Part shown: positions 1 to 5,293 of the stretch, piece after piece
How the letters are laid out: every line of letters starts with the position of its first letter
How positions within the stretch are numbered: the first letter of the stretch is position 1
Assembly (NCBI GenBank): GCA_028285025.1
Contig: JANQQH010000083.1
Coordinates: forward strand, 1-5,293
DNA from: Hyphomicrobiaceae bacterium
Lineage (GTDB): Bacteria; Pseudomonadota; Alphaproteobacteria; Rhizobiales; HXMU1428-3
Direction of reading: 5' to 3'
Length of the DNA: 5,293 bases
Program-made: the position numbers and the translations under genes
The notes under the pieces: model-generated
Database searches by the model: none
Told to the model about the DNA's origin: nothing
The model's input: the letters and a program-made list of their open reading frames with translations, nothing else

Positions 1-93
1 CCATTGCCAAAACAAGACAAACCGGCAGATAAGAAAAAAGAAGACCGTTCTAAATCTGATCAACCAAAAAAGCCTGAAACTGATAAGGACTAA
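1..93 (+). CDS. 3' end of an unidentified gene with a lysine-rich C-terminal tail (partial)
   Basis: Frame 1 is open from the left edge to a TAA at 91-93 and gives 30 residues made almost only of Lys, Asp, Glu, Pro, Ser and Gln, with KKKED near the middle and ending PETDKD. Such a tail is disordered and highly charged; it shows no domain, membrane segment or motif, so no function can be read from it. The same strand and closeness to purH make it the likely upstream neighbour. In many alphaproteobacteria an rRNA methyltransferase (RsmB) and a heparinase II/III-family protein precede purH, so this could be the end of either, but that is context inference only. Thirty open codons can occur by chance; the biased composition is the main support. 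Confidence 0.45.
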   Translation, partial: PLPKQDKPADKKKEDRSKSDQPKKPETDKD

Positions 94-152
94 GGGCCCC
101 AAACTCGTGATCTCCTAGCCTTGTATTGCCAGGGAAAAAGCAGAAAAGTCAT

Positions 153-180
153 TTGACTGCGGTTTGAATCATGCTAGAGC
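153..180 (+). promoter_or_regulatory. Weak candidate promoter for purH
   Basis: TTGACT at 153-158 matches the sigma70 -35 consensus at five of six positions. A 16-bp spacer leads to TAGAGC at 175-180, which matches TATAAT at only three positions. It is on the correct strand, about 110 bases before the chosen purH start. The poor -10 makes this a suggestion only. Confidence 0.22.
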
Positions 181-191
181 TTAGCCTCATC

Positions 192-217
192 AATAAGCGG
201 CCTCTTTAGGCTTTATT
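192..217 (+). terminator. Imperfect hairpin with T-rich 3' side (possible weak terminator)
   Basis: A GCCT-CTTT-AGGC core stem-loop at 200-211 can be extended outward, with bulges, by AATAA (192-196) pairing with TTATT (213-217). TTTTCCTTT follows. It could end transcription of the gene stopping at 93 or act as an attenuating leader structure for purH. The short perfect stem and interrupted T tract keep confidence low. Confidence 0.25.
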
Positions 218-276
218 TTCCTTTATGCATTTGCTCTCGCGTTTCGTTTCATCAAAACGGGGGCTTTGGCTTTTTT

Positions 277-282
277 GAAAGG
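277..282 (+). promoter_or_regulatory. Ribosome binding site that favours the ATG at 293
   Basis: GAAAGG lies 10 bases before ATG 293, a workable if slightly long spacing. The in-frame alternative TTG at 266 has only a G run ending two bases ahead of it, which is too close. This decides the start chosen for purH. Confidence 0.45.
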
Positions 283-292
283 TCTTTTTTCC

Positions 293-1876
293 ATGCTCCG
301 TCCGATTGAACGTGCTTTGATTTCCGTTTCTGATAAAACCGGTATTGTTGAGTTTGCTCAAACCTTAGCCGCGCGCGGTGTTGAGTTGGTTTCTACTGGG
401 GGCACTTCAAAGCTGTTAAAAGAAGCCGGGCTTGATGTGAAAGATGTGGCAGACCTTACCGGCTTTCCTGAAATGATGGATGGACGGATCAAGACTTTGC
501 ATCCGAGGGTTCATGGCGGCTTGTTGGCTATGCGCGACAATCCAGAGCACAGCCAAGCGCAAGAGGCACATGGCATTGGCAATATTGATTTACTGGTTGT
601 CAACCTTTACCCGTTTGAAGAAACCATTGCCAAGGGGGCTGACTATGCCAGCGCCATTGAAAACATCGACATTGGCGGGCCAGCGATGATTAGGGCGGCG
701 GCGAAAAACCATGATGGGGTTTGTGTTGTGGTTGACGGAGATGATTACCAACCTTTGCTCGATGAGTTAGCTGCCAATGATGGCAAAACTGATTTGCCGT
801 TCCGCCAACATTTGGCGGCCAAAGCTTACGCGCGCACAGCCAATTATGATGCGGCCATTTCCAACTGGTTTGCTGGGGAGCTTGAAATTGAAAATCCAAA
901 GTGGGTTAGCCTTTCAGGTGAACTGGCCCAGACCATGCGCTATGGTGAGAACCCGCATCAAAGGGCTGCTTTTTATAAATCTGGCGCTCACCGGCCCGGT
1001 GTTGCCAGTGCCCAGCAAGTGCAGGGGAAAGAGCTGAGCTATAATAATTTGAATGATACTGATGCCGCCATTGAGCTTGTGGCTGAGTTTGATCATCAGG
1101 AACGTGCAGCGGTTGCGATTATTAAACATGCTAATCCGTGCGGTGTGGCGCTTGGCACTTGTTTGCAGGACGCTTACTTGAAAGCTTTGCAATGTGACCC
1201 GGTGAGTGCCTTTGGCGGCATTGTTGCCTTTAACCAACCTTTGGATGCAGAGGCGGCGCAAGAGCTGACAAAAATCTTTACAGAAGTTGTGGTAGCCCCT
1301 GAGGCCACGGATGAAGCGCGGGCCATTCTGGCTAAGAAGAAAAATGTGCGCTTGTTGCTCACTCATGGACTACCAGAACCGAAAGCTCCGGGGCTAACGG
1401 CAAAGCTGCTTTCAGGTGGTTTTTTGTTACAAGGGCGGGACAATGGCACAGTTGAACAGCTTGATTTGAAAGTTGTGACCGAGCGCCAACCCAGCGCGCA
1501 AGAAATGGCAGATTTAAAAGTTGCGTTTAAAATTTGCAAGCATGTGAAATCGAACGCGATTATTTATGTGAAAGATGGGGCCAGTGTTGGCATTGGGGCA
1601 GGCCAAATGAGCCGGGTGGACAGTGCCCGCATTGCCGCTTGGAAAGCTGAGGAAGCGGCCAAAGAGGCTGGTCTTGACGAGCCGCTCACCAAGGGCTCTG
1701 TTGTGGCCTCTGATGCGTTCTTTCCCTTTGCTGACGGCTTGTTGGCAGCGGCCAAAGCCGGGGCTACAGCGGTGATCCAACCAGGGGGCTCGATGCGAGA
1801 TGATGAAGTGATTGCGGCGGCCAATGAAGCGGGCCTTGCCATGGTCATGACCGGCATGCGGCATTTTAGGCACTAA
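293..1876 (+). CDS. purH: Bifunctional AICAR transformylase / IMP cyclohydrolase PurH
   Basis: A cytosolic enzyme catalysing the last two steps of de novo purine synthesis: AICAR plus 10-formyl-THF gives FAICAR, which is then closed to IMP. The 527 residues match the usual length (E. coli about 529). The N-terminal cyclohydrolase (MGS-like) domain begins [11 protein letters not shown], continues through STGGT and [10 protein letters not shown], and carries [10 protein letters not shown] at about 67-76 and [16 protein letters not shown] near 125-140. The transformylase part follows from about 200: RYGENPHQ (216), [12 protein letters not shown], the catalytic Lys-His in KHANPCG (278-284), DPVSAFGG (302), CKHVKSNA (415), [27 protein letters not shown] (495-500) and the typical end MRHFRH. 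All hallmark residues I know are present and the frame is intact. ATG 293 was chosen for its better ribosome binding site; an in-frame TTG at 266 would add nine residues (MAFLKGLFS). It converges on the RTX gene. Confidence 0.97.
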   Translation: MLRPIERALISVSDKTGIVEFAQTLAARGVELVSTGGTSKLLKEAGLDVKDVADLTGFPEMMDGRIKTLHPRVHGGLLAMRDNPEHSQAQEAHGIGNIDLLVVNLYPFEETIAKGADYASAIENIDIGGPAMIRAAAKNHDGVCVVVDGDDYQPLLDELAANDGKTDLPFRQHLAAKAYARTANYDAAISNWFAGELEIENPKWVSLSGELAQTMRYGENPHQRAAFYKSGAHRPGVASAQQVQGKELSYNNLNDTDAAIELVAEFDHQERAAVAIIKHANPCGVALGTCLQDAYLKALQCDPVSAFGGIVAFNQPLDAEAAQELTKIFTEVVVAPEATDEARAILAKKKNVRLLLTHGLPEPKAPGLTAKLLSGGFLLQGRDNGTVEQLDLKVVTERQPSAQEMADLKVAFKICKHVKSNAIIYVKDGASVGIGAGQMSRVDSARIAAWKAEEAAKEAGLDEPLTKGSVVASDAFFPFADGLLAAAKAGATAVIQPGGSMRDDEVIAAANEAGLAMVMTGMRHFRH

Positions 1877-2139
1877 TTGTCTCACGGGCTATTCTGCCAG
1901 CACAAGTGGCGGGTGCAGCTGGCGCGGGACGCCATGTCACTCAGCCTTTAGGGGGATGAGTTTCTTCTTTATAATATTGATTAGGTGTTTTTTCTGCTTA
2001 TCGCCACATGCTCAAGGTTAGCTATGCTTAAGGCTAAGTAATAGAATCGTCGGGATTGCAATAAATTTTATAGCAATCCCGACGTTCATTTTACTGTTTA
2101 AATAACACACAAACTAAATTATGGCGGCTTAAAATCCTG
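1877..2139. other. Convergent intergenic region between purH and the RTX gene
   Basis: No plausible gene is present. After the purH stop there is a GC-rich stretch that can fold (GCCAGC 1896-1901 with GCTGGC 1918-1923, or GGCG-loop-CGCC at 1921-1933) but has no T tract. It is followed by AT-rich sequence and then the strong inverted repeat at 2048-2084, annotated separately. The final 55 bases before the RTX stop are AT-rich and featureless. Confidence 0.6.
2048..2084. terminator. Perfect 12-bp inverted repeat, probable (bidirectional) intrinsic terminator
   Basis: CGTCGGGATTGC (2048-2059) and GCAATCCCGACG (2073-2084) are exact reverse complements around a 13-base AT-rich loop. After an A-A mismatch the loop can pair for three more base pairs. 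On the + strand TTCATTTTACTGTTTA follows; on the - strand ATTCTATTACTT follows. Neither is a clean T run, but the + side is better. It lies 55 bases past the RTX stop and 171 past the purH stop, between convergent genes, which is where a shared terminator would be expected. Confidence 0.7.
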
Positions 2140-5100
2140 CTAAACAAAATCGTCTGCTAACAATATAGAAGAATCTGCGAACACAATCTGCTCAATCCCA
2201 GCCTGTGAGTTATAAAGCTGCTCGTCAAGAATGATTGTATGACCCGTTATGTTATCTGTCACAAGGATATCTTCTGCATCTGACCATGATCGAGATAAAG
2301 TCACATCGCTTGCATTTAAATCAGAAAAGACAAGCTGATCAGTGCCTGAATGATAATCCAGTTCCTTAATCAGATCATTGCCATCACCAGAGGCATAATG
2401 ATAAGCATCGGTTCCATTACTGCCAGAGATAGTATCATTACCTAATCCGCCAGCAAAAGCTTCCTCAGCACTTGTACCTGTTATTGTGTCATCACCTGAG
2501 GTGCCAGAAATAACATCACCATATTCATTTGCACTTGCTAAGAATGCATTCACATCTGCCATGGTCCAAATGGTGCCATCATCAAACACAATTTGCTCAA
2601 TTTCATCAGCGTTACTTTCTTCCAGAGTGTTCCAAATGGTGACGCTATCATTCGTGCCCGTAAATGTGAGCAACAAGTCATTTGTACCAGAGCCGCCCGT
2701 TGCCAAGGCAACTTGTACTTCGTCTGGCGTGTAGCCATGTATGACAAGCTTGTCTGTATCTTTATAGCCATTATCTTCAATCCGATCCTGACCATCGCCG
2801 CGGGTGAAGACATAAGTATCGGAACCATCAAGCCCGTGAAGTTCATCATTGCCAAGACCGCCTTCTAGGGTTTCACTAAAGTCGTAGCCAGTGATGTCAT
2901 CATTGCCATCTGTTTGGCTTTCAACAAGGATACGCTCTCTTAAATCGGCCATGGTCCAAATGGTACCATCATCAAACACAATTTGCTCAATTTCATCGGC
3001 ATTGCTTTCTTCCAGCGTGTTCCAAATGATGATGCTGTCGGTTGTACCTGTGAATGTGAGCAAGAGATCATTTACTCCAGACCCACCCGTTGAGAAAGCA
3101 ACTTGCACTTCGTTTGGGGTGTAACCATGGATCACAAGCTTATCGGTGTCGTAATAACCATTGTCTTCGATTTTGTCCTGACCGTCACCGCGAGTAAACA
3201 CATAGGTGTCGGAACCATCTAATCCATGGAGTTCATCGTTGCCTAAGCCACCTTCTAGTGTTTCACTAAACTTATAACCTGTGATGTCATCGTCACCATC
3301 TGTTTGGCTTTCAGTAAGAATGCGCTCTCTTAAATCGGCCATAGTCCAAATGGTGCCATCATCAAAGACAATTTGTTCGATTTCATCAAAACCGCTTTCT
3401 TCTAGTGTGTTCCAAATGATAATACTGTCAGCAGTACCCGTGAAGGTTAGCAACAAGTCATTCACACCAGACCCGCCTGTTGCAAACGCAACTTGAACCT
3501 CATCAGGCGTATACCCATGAATGACAAGCTTATCGCTATCGTAATAGCCATTGTCTTCGATTTTGTCCTGACCGTCACCGCGAGTAAACACATAGGTGTC
3601 GGAACCATCTAATCCATGGAGTTCATCGTTGCCTAAGCCACCTATCAAAGTCTCATCTACACTGGTACCATTTAATGTCTCATCATCTTCTGATCCTGTA
3701 ATTGCAGTAACTAATAAGGCATTTACATCAGTCATGGTCCAAATGGTGCCATCATCAAAGACAATCTCTTCAATTTGATCAGAGCCGCTGCCCTCCAGCG
3801 TATTCCAAATGATGATACTGTCTGTGGTGCCAGTAAATGTTAGCAAGAGATCATTTGTACCAGATCCACCTGTGGCAAGGGCAATCTGCACTTCATCAGG
3901 TGTATAGCCATGAATGATAAGACGATCAGTATCGCCAGACCCGTTGTCTTCAATTCGGTCTTGTCCGTCACCGCGGACAAACACATAAGTGTCTGAACCG
4001 TCCTCACCATGCAGCTCATCATTGCCAAGCCCACCTGTTATAATGTCATTGCCTGATCCTGCATCGATTATATCATCACCAGCACCGCCATCTATTGTAT
4101 CCTCACCCGATTTTGTGTCTATAATATCATTGCCAAGCCCACCATTGATTATATCATCGCTACTAAAGCCATAAATGAGATCGTCACCATCTGTTTGACT
4201 GTCTGTTATGGTTTTTCCAGCCAATTCAGATTTAAGCCAAACGGTTCCATCATCAAACACAATCTCTTCGATACCACTGCCATATATGCCCCAATATTGT
4301 TCATCAAGAACAATGGTTGATCCATCTGATAGTGTTAAAACATAGTCATCGGTATCACTTGCAGATCTCAAGACACGGACGTCTTCAGGCAATATATTCT
4401 GAAGGATTACCCGGTCTGTTGGGCTTTCTGATCGTGTTTCAATGATGACATCATTGCCATCACCAGCTGTGTAGATATATGTATCAGCACCTGTGCTGCC
4501 GATCAGAGTATCATTGCCAAGGCCACCTGTTATTGTGTCATCACCCGACTTTCCAGTAATCTCATCATCTCCAGCTAAGCCATTGATAATATCATCTGTG
4601 CTATAACCGGTGATGATATTATTTCCATCAGTTGAACTGTGTTCTAACAGCGTGAGTTGAACATCAGATAATGTCCAGATGTTTCCATCAGCAAATTGGT
4701 ATTCTTCAACTTGGTAATATCCAAATGAACCATAGAAAATATTTTCTATCGTTAAGCTGTCTTGTGTGCCATTTACAGAAAAGACAAGATCACTTCCATT
4801 ACGACTTAAACTTAAGTCATCTGCGATAATACCGGGTCCAAATTCAACCACATCATGACTGGAATAGCTCACGATCCATTCATGATCGTAAATAACATCC
4901 TGGCCGTAACCAATATCAAACTTATAGGTGTCACTGCCATCACGCCCAACAAGACGGTCATTGCCAAGTCCGCCATCAAGCGTATCATTCAAGCCATAAC
5001 CTGTAATGACATCATCACCGTCCGTGCCTTGAATTAAGAGCGCATGCAACTGTTCAGCCGTGAAAATAGTGCCATCAGCAAAGTGATATTCTTCAATCAG

Positions 5101-5293
5101 ATCATAAGACGTGTCTGAGAGCCCGCCATAGTTAAATTGCTCTTTAATAGTCAACGTGTCTTGGTCAGTTAAATGCGCTACGACATCATTGCTGGCCCCA
5201 TCTCTCGTCCAGGTGAGATCAGACAGATTGATGCCATCTCCAAACTGCACAATATCAAATTCACCATTGCCAACAGCGGTTTGATATTTTTCA
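2140..5293 (-). CDS. Large RTX / haemolysin-type calcium-binding repeat protein, C-terminal part (5' end outside window)
   Basis: The frame runs from the right edge to a TAG at 2140-2142. The GTG at 5248-5250 is not a credible start, because 14 in-frame codons before it (including VGNGEFDI) continue the same fold; numbering below counts that GTG as residue 1. Over 1036 residues, nonapeptide blocks of GGxGxDxLxG type (e.g. GGLGNDELHGLDGSDTY) at about 76, 207, 353, 519, 650, 780 and 911 alternate with beta-rich segments. These segments contain GDGQDxIED, DLLLTFTGTxDS and an ending like IEQIVFDDGTIWT (52, 181, 327, 493, 624, 754, 884, and degenerate at 1019). This corresponds to the HemolysinCabind repeat plus the haemolysin-type calcium-binding-related domain. 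Family knowledge: the nonapeptides bind Ca2+ and fold as beta rolls after type I secretion. No cysteine is present and the protein is strongly acidic, both usual for such substrates. No catalytic domain is visible; the protein could be an adhesin, an S-layer-like protein or a secreted enzyme. No transporter genes are in view. Confidence 0.93.
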   Translation of the reverse strand, partial: EKYQTAVGNGEFDIVQFGDGINLSDLTWTRDGASNDVVAHLTDQDTLTIKEQFNYGGLSDTSYDLIEEYHFADGTIFTAEQLHALLIQGTDGDDVITGYGLNDTLDGGLGNDRLVGRDGSDTYKFDIGYGQDVIYDHEWIVSYSSHDVVEFGPGIIADDLSLSRNGSDLVFSVNGTQDSLTIENIFYGSFGYYQVEEYQFADGNIWTLSDVQLTLLEHSSTDGNNIITGYSTDDIINGLAGDDEITGKSGDDTITGGLGNDTLIGSTGADTYIYTAGDGNDVIIETRSESPTDRVILQNILPEDVRVLRSASDTDDYVLTLSDGSTIVLDEQYWGIYGSGIEEIVFDDGTVWLKSELAGKTITDSQTDGDDLIYGFSSDDIINGGLGNDIIDTKSGEDTIDGGAGDDIIDAGSGNDIITGGLGNDELHGEDGSDTYVFVRGDGQDRIEDNGSGDTDRLIIHGYTPDEVQIALATGGSGTNDLLLTFTGTTDSIIIWNTLEGSGSDQIEEIVFDDGTIWTMTDVNALLVTAITGSEDDETLNGTSVDETLIGGLGNDELHGLDGSDTYVFTRGDGQDKIEDNGYYDSDKLVIHGYTPDEVQVAFATGGSGVNDLLLTFTGTADSIIIWNTLEESGFDEIEQIVFDDGTIWTMADLRERILTESQTDGDDDITGYKFSETLEGGLGNDELHGLDGSDTYVFTRGDGQDKIEDNGYYDTDKLVIHGYTPNEVQVAFSTGGSGVNDLLLTFTGTTDSIIIWNTLEESNADEIEQIVFDDGTIWTMADLRERILVESQTDGNDDITGYDFSETLEGGLGNDELHGLDGSDTYVFTRGDGQDRIEDNGYKDTDKLVIHGYTPDEVQVALATGGSGTNDLLLTFTGTNDSVTIWNTLEESNADEIEQIVFDDGTIWTMADVNAFLASANEYGDVISGTSGDDTITGTSAEEAFAGGLGNDTISGSNGTDAYHYASGDGNDLIKELDYHSGTDQLVFSDLNASDVTLSRSWSDAEDILVTDNITGHTIILDEQLYNSQAGIEQIVFADSSILLADDFV
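2143..2322 (-). other. Probable C-terminal type I secretion signal region
   Basis: The last 60 residues follow the final nonapeptides and end in SSILLADDFV. Type I substrates carry an uncleaved signal in their last 50-60 residues, and several (for example Erwinia metalloproteases) end in an acidic residue followed by hydrophobic ones. The terminal D-D-F-V fits. The signal is not sequence-conserved, so this rests on position and composition. Confidence 0.5.
3158..3253 (-). repeat. 96-bp exact repeat, copy 1 (third tandem unit)
   Basis: This block, coding from GGLGNDELHG through IEDNG at about residues 667-697, is identical base for base to 3548-3643, exactly 390 bp away. The equivalent block of the next unit (2768-2863) encodes the same residues but for one Lys/Arg change, yet differs at 23 of 96 bases by my count. 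Confidence 0.88.
3548..3643 (-). repeat. 96-bp exact repeat, copy 2 (second tandem unit)
   Basis: Identical to 3158-3253. On the lower-coordinate side the match continues with one mismatch for a few bases (GTAATA-CCA) and then drops to about 80 percent identity. On the higher-coordinate side it stops sharply at the boundary with the differing linker (GSEDDETLNGTS here, TDGDDDITGYKF in the other copy). Confidence 0.88.
3985..4194 (-). other. Longest run of RTX nonapeptides within the protein
   Basis: Residues about 353-422 contain roughly seven consecutive nonapeptide-like turns: GDDLIYGFS, SDDIINGGLG, NDIIDTKSG, EDTIDGGAG, DDIIDAGSG, NDIITGGLG and NDELHGEDG. The other blocks have two to five. 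By analogy with known beta rolls, this is the most likely fully formed Ca2+-binding parallel beta roll in the visible part. It separates the diverged N-terminal-side units from the four near-identical units. Confidence 0.75.

Larger units (their letters stand above)
94..292 (+). other. Leader / intergenic region upstream of purH
   Basis: No convincing gene lies here. The stretch holds a weak sigma70-like element (TTGACT at 153), an imperfect hairpin followed by T-rich sequence (192-220), and the alternative TTG start at 266 in frame with purH. I do not recognise a known riboswitch or a palindromic PurR-type operator. purH may therefore have its own weak promoter here or be read through from the gene ending at 93. 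Confidence 0.5.
2452..4035 (-). repeat. Four tandem near-identical ~130-residue RTX units
   Basis: Counting from each GGLGNDELHG, units start at residues 406, 537, 667 and 797 (high ends 4035, 3642, 3252 and 2862), giving spacings of 131, 130 and 130 residues, i.e. a 390-bp period for the last two. Each holds one nonapeptide pair, the SDTYVF-RGDGQD segment, HGYTP-EVQ, TGGSG-ND-LLLTFTG, IIIWNTLE and IVFDDGTIWT. The nucleotide copies differ mostly at synonymous sites. Flanking units (starting at 93, 242 and 934) have the same order of motifs but are more diverged and vary in spacing (149, 164, 137). Confidence 0.9.

Noticed and set aside
94..292. Riboswitch (such as the ZTP-sensing pfl motif) or PurR operator upstream of purH
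   Set aside because: I could not identify the conserved elements of either; only a weak hairpin is visible.
914..1885. Open frames of up to 150 codons on the - strand opposite purH
   Set aside because: They lie wholly inside a clear purH coding sequence, show no recognisable family, and are explained by its codon bias.
1896..1923. GCCAGC/GCTGGC stem after purH as its terminator
   Set aside because: The stem is short with a 16-base loop and no T tract follows; the repeat at 2048-2084 is much stronger.
1970..1975. TATAAT on the + strand after purH as a promoter
   Set aside because: The expected -35 position (TTTAGG) is poor and no + strand gene follows.
2018..2037. TTAGC/GCTAA inverted repeat
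   Set aside because: Only five base pairs with a 10-base loop in AT-rich sequence, as expected by chance.
2452..4035. Regular repeats as a possible CRISPR array or mobile element
   Set aside because: The period is 390 bp, the frame is coding throughout, and units diverge at synonymous sites; they are protein repeats.
2486..4174. Several open frames on the + strand opposite the RTX gene, encoding similar Ser/Pro/Val-rich peptides
   Set aside because: They recur with the RTX repeat period and are the antisense image of the Asp/Gly-rich codons. They have no independent start signals or known domain.
5248..5250. GTG as the start codon of the RTX gene
   Set aside because: The frame stays open to the window edge, and the residues before it (VGNGEFDI) continue the repeat pattern, so the true start lies outside.

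Overview
The window most likely comes from an alphaproteobacterium. The PurH protein reads like those of that class, and the other gene is a large calcium-binding RTX-repeat protein of a kind common in marine and soil alphaproteobacteria. This is judged from remembered family sequences, not from a search. Composition is moderate in GC, and the RTX gene looks AT-richer than purH (not counted).

Layout: (1) positions 1-93 hold the last 30 codons of a + strand gene with a very charged, lysine-rich tail; its identity cannot be seen. (2) 94-292 is a leader region with only weak promoter-like and hairpin signals. (3) 293-1876 (+) is a complete purH, the bifunctional enzyme for the last two steps of IMP synthesis. 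(4) 1877-2139 is a convergent intergenic region. It carries a perfect 12-bp inverted repeat at 2048-2084 that probably ends transcription from one or both sides. (5) 2140-5293 (-) is the C-terminal part (at least 1050 residues) of a cysteine-free, acidic RTX protein. Its reading frame is still open at the right edge, so the N-terminus and any catalytic or adhesive domain lie outside the window.

The RTX protein is built from repeated units. Each has a short run of GGxGxDxLxG calcium-binding nonapeptides, then a beta-rich segment ending in a motif like IEQIVFDDGTIWT (the haemolysin-type calcium-binding-related domain). Eight such endings are visible. Four consecutive units (2452-4035) are near copies of about 130 residues, and two of these share an exactly identical 96-bp block while their flanks have diverged by about a fifth. 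This suggests recent gene conversion or unit duplication. The protein ends in acidic residues followed by F-V, as expected for a type I secretion substrate.

The two main genes point toward each other and have no evident functional link: purH is core metabolism, while the RTX gene looks like an accessory surface or secreted protein. No mobile element, tRNA, rRNA or CRISPR array was recognised. The most interesting content is the internal repeat evolution of the RTX gene.
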